Source: JAICJC01 sp963709425 (GTDB taxonomy: Bacteria > Actinomycetota > Thermoleophilia > Gaiellales > JAICJC01). Taken from it: a DNA stretch of 64,000 bases. Below the pieces are notes generated by a model that was not told where the DNA came from, made no database searches, and worked only from the letters and a program-made list of their open reading frames with translations. The position numbers and the translations under genes are program-made. Shown here piece by piece: positions 58,739 through 64,000 of this stretch. Location of the stretch: assembly GCA_963709425.1 (NCBI GenBank), contig CAVPWG010000002.1, positions 372,001 to 436,000 of the forward strand, in the 5' to 3' direction. Numbering within the stretch: the first letter of the stretch is position 1; every line of letters begins with the position of its first letter.

Positions 58739-60066
58739 GCGGGGGATCCTACGGACGCCATCCGCGCCGCAGGAACGGGCTCGGGCGCGAAGAGGGCGGC
58801 GCCCGCCACCGCCAGAAGCGCGACGACGAAGAAGTATTCGAGCGTCATCGTCAGGTAGAACAGGTTCGCCGCGGCGGTGCCGACGAGCCCGGCGGCGATC
58901 CCCCAGCCGATCCGCGAGATATCGGGGTCGGCGGCGAGCCGGACGCGGAACGCGTTGGCGACGAGCCATGCGAAGTACACGAGGTAGAGGGCGAATCCGA
59001 CCACGCCGGTCTCGACCAGGATCGCGACCCATGCGCTGTGCGGGCCGTAGTCGGTGCGCCCGGTCAGGAACTCGTAGAAGACGGCGAAGGTGTTGAATCC
59101 CATCCCGAAGAGCGGGTTGGGATCGAGGGCCGGCGGGACGAGCTGGTAGAACTGGAGATGGGTCACGACGCCGCTCCCGGAGAGCTGCGTCCGGGCCGAG
59201 ATGACGGTCTGGACGAATGTCGACGAGGCGTAGACCACGACGGCGACCGCAGCGACGGCTGCTGCCGCGAGTCCCATCCGCCGCCCGGAGGGCAGGTGGC
59301 CGCGCAGGCCCGGCAGGATCACCGCGAGGCCGACGATGTCGCCGAGGGCCGCCGACCGCGACAGGGTCAGGATCTGAACGACCAGCATGAGCACGATCGC
59401 TGCGGCGGCCCATCTGCGCCCGCGGCGGTCGTTCAGGTACCACGCGAGCAGGATGAAGATCGGAACGCACAGCATCACGCCGAGGTGGTTGGGGTCGCCC
59501 GTGAGCGCGTTGATGCGGTAGACGGTCTTCTCTCCTCCGACCTGGCCGAAGACGCCGATGCCGCCCTGCTTGCCCTGCCCGGCGGTGAGCGGGCCGACCA
59601 CGAGCGTGTCGAGGTTGATGCCGGCGCCGACCTGGAGCGCGAGCTGCACGATCCCGTAGACGCAGTTGACGACCATGCCGGCGATGAACGCCCACACGCA
59701 GCGGACGAAGAGCGCCTGGCCGCGGCGGACGACGTGCGCGCACGCGCATACGAGGAAGGCGAAGTGCACCGACCAGGTGACGATGCCCTTCACCCAGAAG
59801 GCGAGCGCATCGTGGTCGCGCAGGTCGAAGTACCCGGCCAGATAGACGGCTCCGAACGCCATCATGAACCCGAGGAGCGCGATCGACGCCGACGGGAGGG
59901 CGGCGTCGCGGCGGATCAGCCGCTCGGCGAGGAACGCGATGATGAACGCCGTCGCGATCAGGTTCGTGATCGTCAGGCTGACTGCCGACGTCTCCCACCG
60001 GATCTTCTCCCAGGTCGGCACGACGAGCGTCGCAAGCAGAAGCCAGTCGAGCCGCGAGGGTCGCAT
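58735..60066 (-). CDS. O-antigen ligase/Wzy-like polysaccharide polymerase
   Basis: 443 aa with about 11 membrane helices and a large loop (about 285-325) that carries the family's conserved histidine region, GRTDYGPHSAWVAILVETG. Central GDPNHLG and LTLSRSA are typical. It polymerises or ligates polysaccharide units on the outside. ATG 60066 is 7 nt after a TAGACT box. First gene of the minus-strand polysaccharide operon. Confidence 0.9.
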   Translation of the reverse strand: MRPSRLDWLLLATLVVPTWEKIRWETSAVSLTITNLIATAFIIAFLAERLIRRDAALPSASIALLGFMMAFGAVYLAGYFDLRDHDALAFWVKGIVTWSVHFAFLVCACAHVVRRGQALFVRCVWAFIAGMVVNCVYGIVQLALQVGAGINLDTLVVGPLTAGQGKQGGIGVFGQVGGEKTVYRINALTGDPNHLGVMLCVPIFILLAWYLNDRRGRRWAAAAIVLMLVVQILTLSRSAALGDIVGLAVILPGLRGHLPSGRRMGLAAAAVAAVAVVVYASSTFVQTVISARTQLSGSGVVTHLQFYQLVPPALDPNPLFGMGFNTFAVFYEFLTGRTDYGPHSAWVAILVETGVVGFALYLVYFAWLVANAFRVRLAADPDISRIGWGIAAGLVGTAAANLFYLTMTLEYFFVVALLAVAGAALFAPEPVPAARMASVGSPA

Positions 60067-60073
60067 GCGGGAG

Positions 60074-60083
60074 AGTCTAGGGT
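60074..60083. promoter_or_regulatory. Overlapping divergent -10 boxes between ligase and ATL genes
   Basis: Minus TAGACT (60079-60074) is 7 nt before ATG 60066. Plus TAGGGT (60078-60083) is 6 nt before GTG 60090. The boxes share TA at 60078-60079, and the whole intergenic region is 23 bp. Confidence 0.6.
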
Positions 60084-60089
60084 GAAGCG

Positions 60090-60461
60090 GTGCAGGCACC
60101 GGTCGGCTTCCGGATCATCGCGTCGGGCTCGGAGTTCGAGGCGCGCGTCGAGGACGTCGTGCGGTCGATCCCGGCGGGCGCCGTCGCGGCCTACTCGGCA
60201 GTCGCGGTGCGGGCCGGGCGGCCCGGCGCCGCGCGCGCCGTGGGGGCCGTCATGGCCCGAAGCGACGGCCTGCCGTGGCACCGGGTGGTGACGGTCGCCG
60301 GCCGGCTCGTTCCGGGCCACGAGACCGAGCACGCGGAGCGCCTGCGGGCCGAGGGCGTGCGCGTGCGCGACGGCCACGTGGCCGCCCCCATCCCCTGGTG
60401 GCCACGCGCAAACACGGTGTCAGACCCCAATGGTGCGCTGCGCGCAGATGGTGAGATCTGA
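60090..60461 (+). CDS. Alkyltransferase-like protein (ATL), MGMT fold with Trp for Cys
   Basis: 123 aa from GTG. The DNA-binding MGMT domain is present with the helix IPAGAVAAYSAVA and the arginine-finger region. The active site that reads PCHRV in O6-alkylguanine transferases reads PWHRV with W63, the hallmark of ATL proteins that mark alkylated bases for excision repair. From about residue 107 the C-terminal tail is encoded by a repeat (60416-60474), so its natural end may have been changed. Confidence 0.88.
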   Translation: MQAPVGFRIIASGSEFEARVEDVVRSIPAGAVAAYSAVAVRAGRPGAARAVGAVMARSDGLPWHRVVTVAGRLVPGHETEHAERLRAEGVRVRDGHVAAPIPWWPRANTVSDPNGALRADGEI

Positions 60462-60474
60462 CCCCGCTTAGTGC
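60416..60474. repeat. REP-like double palindromic repeat at the ends of two convergent genes
   Basis: GGTGTCAGA (60416-60424) and TCTGACCCC (60457-60465) form inverted arms (8 of 9). GTCAGACCCCAATG (60419-60432) is the exact reverse complement of bases 27551-27564. It writes the last residues and stop of the ATL gene and reaches the stop of the convergent GNAT gene (60468). Confidence 0.65.
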
Positions 60475-60866
60475 ACGTCGCGCTTGAAGAGGGCGATCGA
60501 GCCGCGGCTCTCCTCGCCGAAGCCCGCCGCCCGGTACATCGGCGCTCCGAGCGGCGTCGCGACCAGCGCGACCAGCGAGCGCCCATGGCAGTGCGCCAGC
60601 ATCCGCTGGAAGATCGCGCCGCCGACGCCCCGGCCGCGCTCCTCGGGCAGCACGATCATGTCCCAGATCGACGCGTAGAGCCCGTCGTCCTGCACCCGCC
60701 CCATGCCCACCAGGCCGCCGTCGTCGCCGCGCGCGGTGACGTTCCACGTCGCCTCGAGCGTCCGCTGGAGGGCGGCGTCGTCGAGGTCCGGGTCGGACCA
60801 CCCCGCAGCGGCGCGGAGTGCACGGTACTCGGCCGGAGCGAGCCGGTCGCCCTCGGCGTACCTCAC
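60468..60866 (-). CDS. GNAT family acetyltransferase
   Basis: 132 aa from GTG. The acetyl-CoA loop is VLPEERGRGVGGAIFQRM (about residues 73-90, R/Q-x-x-G-x-G/A form), followed by APMYRAAGF near 112. Overlaps the stop of the sulfatase-fold gene (GTGA). Substrate unknown. The 3' end is next to the REP-like repeat. Confidence 0.88.
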   Translation of the reverse strand: MRYAEGDRLAPAEYRALRAAAGWSDPDLDDAALQRTLEATWNVTARGDDGGLVGMGRVQDDGLYASIWDMIVLPEERGRGVGGAIFQRMLAHCHGRSLVALVATPLGAPMYRAAGFGEESRGSIALFKRDVH

Positions 60867-62056
60867 AGGTAACCCAGGTCCTCCAGCCGCCGGGCGACCG
60901 CGGCCTCCTCCTCGACCGACATGACGACGTCGCGCCGCAGGCCGGCGAGCTCCTGGTCGAGGAGCGTCCGCAGCCGCTTCGGCACCTGGGCGCGGACGTC
61001 GGTGCGCTCCCGCGGGTCCAGGTCGAGCCGGTAGGCCTCCTCGTCGTCGGAGGGCACCCACCGGACCAGCTTCCACGGCGGCTTCCGCACGGCCATCTGG
61101 CTCAGGTTCCCGAGGTCGCTCGTGACGGCGATCGCGGTTCGGTCGCCGTTCTCGCGCCCGTCGGCGAGCGGTATGAGCGACTCGCCGTCGGCGGCCGCGG
61201 GCGGGGCGATGCCCGCCAGGTCGAGGAGCGTCGGCGCGATGTCGACCGTCCTCACCTGCCACGGCACGACCGCCGGGGAGAGCTCCGGCGCCGCGATGAC
61301 CAGCGGGACCTGGAGAACCTCGTCCCACAGGCCGGCGCCGTGCATGTGGTACACGCCGCGCACCTCCGACTTGTCGTCGAACCGCTCCCCCCACGACTCG
61401 CCGTGGTCGGCGGTGACGACGATGGCCGTCGAGTCGCGAACCCCGAGCTCGTCGAGCGTCTCGAGGACAGCGGCGATGTTGCGCTCGGACTGATACTCGA
61501 CCGCGCGCCGGTAGGCCTCGTGCGCCCCCTCGAGCGCGCCGGCCCGATCGGACTGGATGCGCTCGATGATGCGCCGCTTGCCGTCCCTCCACTCCGACCG
61601 CGAGCGGTGGGGGGCGCTGTACGGGACGTGCGTCGCCCACGAGTGCACGAACAGGTGGAACGGCCCGCCGGCGTTGGCGTGCAGCCATCCCAGGATCGGG
61701 TCGATCGAGTCGCTGCGGCCTCGAACCATCGCGTCGGGCATGCCGCGGAACAGGAACCCGTCGTCGAAGACGAAGGAGGCCACCTCGTACCCCTCGCGCG
61801 CGAACCGCCCCTGGACGGACTCGGTTCCCGGCTGCGGTTCGCTGTCCCAGTCGAGCACGCCGTGGCGGTGCGGATAGCGGCCGGTCGCGATCGACGTCGT
61901 CGCGAGCGATGTGCGCGGCGCCGCGGCGATGCACTGGTCGAACCGCACGCCGCCCGCCGCCAGCGCGTCGATCGTCGGGGTGCGGACACGGCGTGCGCCG
62001 TAGCACCCGACATGGTCGGCCCGGAGAGCGCCGGAGACCCAGACGACCGTGTTCAC
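60863..62056 (-). CDS. Sulfatase-fold protein with altered active site
   Basis: 397 aa from GTG. The alkaline-phosphatase/sulfatase fold is clear: LRADHVGCYG (residues 11-20), TGRYPHRHG (58-66), and TADHGES for distal metal ligands. But the formylglycine-forming Cys/Ser is not there; T49 occupies the nucleophile place as in phosphoglycerol-transferase-like members. The first metal aspartate (usual DxLRxDH) is glycine (G9). It may hydrolyse or transfer a phosphoester, or have lost catalysis. It is coupled to a GNAT gene. Confidence 0.8.
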   Translation of the reverse strand: MNTVVWVSGALRADHVGCYGARRVRTPTIDALAAGGVRFDQCIAAAPRTSLATTSIATGRYPHRHGVLDWDSEPQPGTESVQGRFAREGYEVASFVFDDGFLFRGMPDAMVRGRSDSIDPILGWLHANAGGPFHLFVHSWATHVPYSAPHRSRSEWRDGKRRIIERIQSDRAGALEGAHEAYRRAVEYQSERNIAAVLETLDELGVRDSTAIVVTADHGESWGERFDDKSEVRGVYHMHGAGLWDEVLQVPLVIAAPELSPAVVPWQVRTVDIAPTLLDLAGIAPPAAADGESLIPLADGRENGDRTAIAVTSDLGNLSQMAVRKPPWKLVRWVPSDDEEAYRLDLDPRERTDVRAQVPKRLRTLLDQELAGLRRDVVMSVEEEAAVARRLEDLGYL

Positions 62057-62089
62057 GGAAGCCTCCCCGTCATGCCGCGGGATTCTCTG

Positions 62090-62797
62090 TCACAGCACGG
62101 GCATGTGCAACCCCGTCACCGGAACGATCGTCGACGAGTTGCCTGCCGCGTCGAGCGCCACGAGGACGAGGTCGATCGGGGTGCCGGGCGGGATCTGCGC
62201 AACCGGCTTGAAGTGGACGACCCCTGCACGGCCCCGGAACGAGGCCCGCGGGGCGTCACCCCGGCCCGAGTAGTTCGCGATGCGCGCCACCGCCCACACC
62301 CGGGCGCGCTCGCTCACCCGGTACCGGACGGGCGTGGCGCCGGCCGGGCTCCGGATGGTGATCACCGGCGGCGTGTCGTCGAGCACCACGGGGTTCGGGA
62401 TGGTGATCGAGCGGTCGAGCGATCGCAGGTCGACGCGCAGGTGATAGTCGCCGTCGGGCGCGAGCTGCCCCGAGGCTGTGCGCCCGTCCCACGACGTCCG
62501 GATCACGCCCTCGGGGTGGGCGACCGGGCCGCTCAGCCTTCGCACGACGTGGCCGCCGCCGTCGACGATCGCCAGCGCGACCGTGGCCGGGCGGCGGATG
62601 GTGAACGAGAGCGCGGCGCGGTGAGACGGGTCGCAGTGACGCGTGCCCGCCAAGCAGGTCGGCGAGAAGAACTTCTGGATCACCGGCTTTGCCACGGGCG
62701 ATCGCTCGAGCTTCAGGTGCTCGGCGCGCAGAAACGCCACCGCCGACGCGGCGATGAGGACGGCGACGATGACCGTGGCGGTACGGGCGCTGACCAT
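62090..62797 (-). CDS. Secreted or membrane-anchored protein with FlgD-like Ig domain
   Basis: 235 aa. An N-terminal hydrophobic helix (residues 5-23) anchors or exports it. A FlgD-type Ig-like domain is suggested by SWDGRTASGQLAPDGDYHLRV (split here as SWDGRTASG and APDGDYHLRV, about 103-122), followed by a second beta-rich part. Start ATG 62797 is supported by TACAAT 8 nt upstream; this box is in the loop of a hairpin. Function unknown; a cell-surface role is likely. Confidence 0.7.
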   Translation of the reverse strand: MVSARTATVIVAVLIAASAVAFLRAEHLKLERSPVAKPVIQKFFSPTCLAGTRHCDPSHRAALSFTIRRPATVALAIVDGGGHVVRRLSGPVAHPEGVIRTSWDGRTASGQLAPDGDYHLRVDLRSLDRSITIPNPVVLDDTPPVITIRSPAGATPVRYRVSERARVWAVARIANYSGRGDAPRASFRGRAGVVHFKPVAQIPPGTPIDLVLVALDAAGNSSTIVPVTGLHMPVL

Positions 62798-62822
62798 GGG
62801 CGGCGATTGTAGGTCGCCGCCC
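62798..62822 (-). terminator. Hairpin after the TauE gene, with a -10 box in its loop
   Basis: GGGCGGCGA (62798-62806) and TCGCCGCCC (62814-62822) pair perfectly around a 7-nt loop. It follows the TauE stop by 17 nt and may end that transcript. On the same strand TACAAT (62811-62806) reads across the loop and lies 8 nt before ATG 62797, so terminator and promoter are merged. Confidence 0.5.
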
Positions 62823-62839
62823 ACGGAGAGCGTGGTGCT

Positions 62840-63619
62840 CTAGAAGGCGCCCAGGAGCTTCATGCCGGACAGGGCAAGCACGCCGGCAATGGAGCCGCGC
62901 AGCGCCCGCTCGGGCAGGCGGTGCGTGAAGTGCGAGCCGATCAGGATGCCCGGGATCGAGCCGACCAGGATCGTGGCCACGTACGCGTAGTTCGGGACGC
63001 CGAAGAGGATGGTGCCGAGGCCGGCCGACATCGTCACGAGGAATGCGTGGAGCAGGTCTGTGCCGACCACCCGCCTGGCCGAGAGCGGGAAGAGCGTCAC
63101 GAGCGTCATGCCGAAGAAGACGCCCGATCCGACCGAGGTCAGGCCGAGGATGAACCCGAACACCACGCCGATGATCACGGCGTACGTCTTGTGCCGCGTC
63201 GTGAGCAGGCCGTCGGTGGGCAGCTTGGAGGCGTCCCAGAGGCCACGGATCGAGACGAACGTTCGGATCGCAACGGCGATCCCGACGAGCACCAGGGTGA
63301 AGCCGATCACGTCGGGGAGCCACGAATTGACGTTGCCGAAGACGTTGTACAGCATGAACGTTCCGAGAAAGGCGGCGGGCACGGAGCCGGTCGCCATCCA
63401 CAGCGCGAGCTCCCTGTTCACGTTCTTGAGCTGGTGGTGGCGGGCGGCGCCGAACGCCTTGGTGATCGCCGCGTACACGAGGTCCGTTCCGACAGCGGTG
63501 CTGGCGGGAATGCCGAACACCGTGATCAGAATCGGGGTCATGAGCGATCCCGCGCCCATGCCCGTCAGCCCCACGAGGAGGCCCACACCGAGCCCTGCTG
63601 CTACGAGTCCTGGATCCAT
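62840..63619 (-). CDS. TauE/SafE-type sulfite or organosulfonate permease
   Basis: 259 aa with about eight hydrophobic helices. The repeated family motifs are LVGLTGMGAGSLMTPIL with GTDLVYAA near the N-terminus and LGLTSVGSGVFFGM with VGTDLLHA in the second half. It moves sulfite, sulfoacetate or similar anions. ATG 63619 has a clear GGGAGG ribosome site 8 nt upstream, unlike the leaderless genes. The ATP sulfurylase gene just upstream on the same strand supports a sulfur role. Confidence 0.9.
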   Translation of the reverse strand: MDPGLVAAGLGVGLLVGLTGMGAGSLMTPILITVFGIPASTAVGTDLVYAAITKAFGAARHHQLKNVNRELALWMATGSVPAAFLGTFMLYNVFGNVNSWLPDVIGFTLVLVGIAVAIRTFVSIRGLWDASKLPTDGLLTTRHKTYAVIIGVVFGFILGLTSVGSGVFFGMTLVTLFPLSARRVVGTDLLHAFLVTMSAGLGTILFGVPNYAYVATILVGSIPGILIGSHFTHRLPERALRGSIAGVLALSGMKLLGAF

Positions 63620-63661
63620 CGTGCCTCCCACTCCCTGCCGGTATGCCCAACTATCTCGACA

Positions 63662-63689
63662 AATATAACTGAAATACTGGACAATACAA
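63662..63689 (-). promoter_or_regulatory. Promoter for the TauE gene (TTGTAT-N16-TATATT)
   Basis: On the minus strand TTGTAT (63689-63684) and TATATT (63667-63662) are 16 bp apart, in the most AT-rich 50 bp of this end of the window, about 43 nt before the start codon. The 243 bp between TauE and ATP sulfurylase hold no convincing gene, though bases about 63700-63787 have coding-like third-position GC on the minus strand and may be a gene remnant. Confidence 0.5.
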
Positions 63690-63783
63690 GTCCCAAACGT
63701 CCAGACGCGCGGATTGGAGATCCGGTTGATGCGGTGCCGGCTCGTCATCTCGCCGTCGGCCGGGAGCGCGATCAGCTCGACGC

Positions 63784-63818
63784 CCACTGGTTCCCCACCA
63801 GTCTAAGGGAACTAGTGG
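63784..63818. repeat. Inverted repeat upstream of the TauE promoter
   Basis: CCACTGGTTCCC (63784-63795) and GGGAACTAGTGG (63807-63818) are inverted with one mismatch. It lies between the ATP sulfurylase terminator and the TauE promoter and might be an operator or a second transcript stop. Confidence 0.45.
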
Positions 63819-63826
63819 AGAACACA

Positions 63827-63855
63827 AGTGCCGGCGGAGGCCCTCCGCCGGCACT
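63827..63855 (-). terminator. Intrinsic terminator of the ATP sulfurylase gene
   Basis: AGTGCCGGCGGAG (63827-63839) and CTCCGCCGGCACT (63843-63855) form a perfect 13-bp stem with a 3-nt loop, 7 nt after the stop codon. On the minus strand it is followed by TGTGTTCTCC. Confidence 0.8.
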
Positions 63856-63862
63856 CGGATCT

Positions 63863-64000
63863 CTACGCTCGGTAGGCCTCGATCAAGACCTGCGCGACCT
63901 CCGGTCGGCTGAACTCGACCGGCGGCACCTCGCCGCGGCCGAGCATCTCGCGCACCTTCGTCCCCGAGAGGTGGACGTGGTCGTCGCCGGGGTGCGGGCA
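63863..64000 (-). CDS. sat: ATP sulfurylase, C-terminal 45 residues
   Basis: Only the 3' end is inside the window; the rest is beyond base 64000. The visible residues contain HVHLSGTKVREML, then the segment PPVEFSRPEVAQVL and the ending IEAYRA, which is the conserved C-terminus of homodimeric (Sat-type) ATP sulfurylases. The enzyme makes adenylyl sulfate from sulfate and ATP, the first step towards the PAPS used by the sulfotransferase at 55076. A strong terminator follows the stop. Confidence 0.88.
   Translation of the reverse strand, partial: CPHPGDDHVHLSGTKVREMLGRGEVPPVEFSRPEVAQVLIEAYRA

Noticed and set aside
63620..63787. Extended N-terminus of the TauE permease from GTG 63787
   Set aside because: A clear ribosome-binding site and family-typical start are at 63619, and the extension covers the AT-rich promoter. 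The coding-like composition of 63700-63787 is noted as a possible remnant only.

Overview
The window is a GC-rich, densely coded chromosomal segment from a bacterium that looks like a soil actinobacterium of the Thermoleophilia (Gaiellales/Solirubrobacterales) type. This rests on very high GC in third codon positions, many GTG/TTG starts, 4-base ATGA/GTGA/TTGA overlaps between genes, the futalosine menaquinone route, and many genes whose start codon lies 6-8 nt after a TANNNT -10 box (leaderless mRNAs). The lineage is an inference; no rRNA or other taxonomic marker is present.

Layout. 1-3459: tail of an MttB-type methyltransferase, a trimethylamine-dehydrogenase-like flavoprotein and a cupin (methylated-amine catabolism). 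3469-8248: tRNA-Arg(CCT), a CYTH-CHAD protein, SixA and Ppx/GppA phosphatases, a membrane-anchored spermidine-synthase-like protein and a 57-aa leaderless gene. 8533-12476: glutamine-synthetase-like ligase, class I amidotransferase hydrolase, aldehyde dehydrogenase and cupin (a gamma-glutamylation or Puu-like amine pathway). 12480-17490: two small enzymes, a response regulator/histidine kinase/PfkB kinase/receiver cluster and a cation-diffusion facilitator. 17567-24749: HtrA protease, DAG kinase, membrane proteins, a phosphodiesterase, GtrA and a large membrane glycosyltransferase-like protein. 24746-30289: YmdB-like phosphodiesterase, M23-like protein, PerM permease and two tandem TPR regulators. 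30348-32973: hemB, hemL and an unknown gene. 32991-37902: an unusual SDR and a MoxR/DUF58/DUF4129 operon. 37953-47859: the respiratory quinone region, with a UbiD decarboxylase, Rieske/cytochrome b/subunit IV-cytochrome c, UbiX, MenG, polyprenyl synthase, and MqnE-MqnA-MqnC. 47920-49686: an autoregulated ArsR-like repressor with an MFS exporter. 49698-60066: DedA, sugar aminotransferase, a frameshifted DUF354 gene, and an exopolysaccharide cluster (Wzz-like, GT4, sulfotransferase, FemAB-like, sugar phosphotransferase, GT2, O-antigen ligase). 60090-64000: alkyltransferase-like protein, GNAT, a sulfatase-fold protein, a secreted protein, a TauE permease and the 3' end of ATP sulfurylase.

How the genes work together. 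The clearest functional unit is 37.9-47.9 kb. It holds much of the futalosine pathway to menaquinone (head-group steps MqnA, MqnE, MqnC; decarboxylase UbiD/UbiX; methyltransferase MenG; side-chain prenyl synthase) wrapped around the quinol:cytochrome c oxidoreductase that uses the quinone. The 50-60 kb region builds and exports a surface polysaccharide. The 30-33 kb genes make tetrapyrrole precursors.

Most unusual signal. Three copies of one roughly 115-207 bp imperfect palindrome lie at 22652-22858, 28740-28854 and 33664-33869. Each exactly fills the gap between two co-directional genes. In two copies its terminal TAG is the stop codon of the upstream gene, and in all three the end next to the downstream gene forms the -10-like box placed 6-7 nt before that gene's start codon. 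The terminal arms differ between copies but pair within each copy, and an inner stem shows compensatory changes. I read this as an undescribed dispersed structured element that acts as a terminator/promoter cassette. Smaller palindromic repeats occur at 8350-8479, 27541-27581 and 60416-60474. No CRISPR array, transposase gene or rRNA was seen, and no gene-free stretch exceeds about 300 bases.
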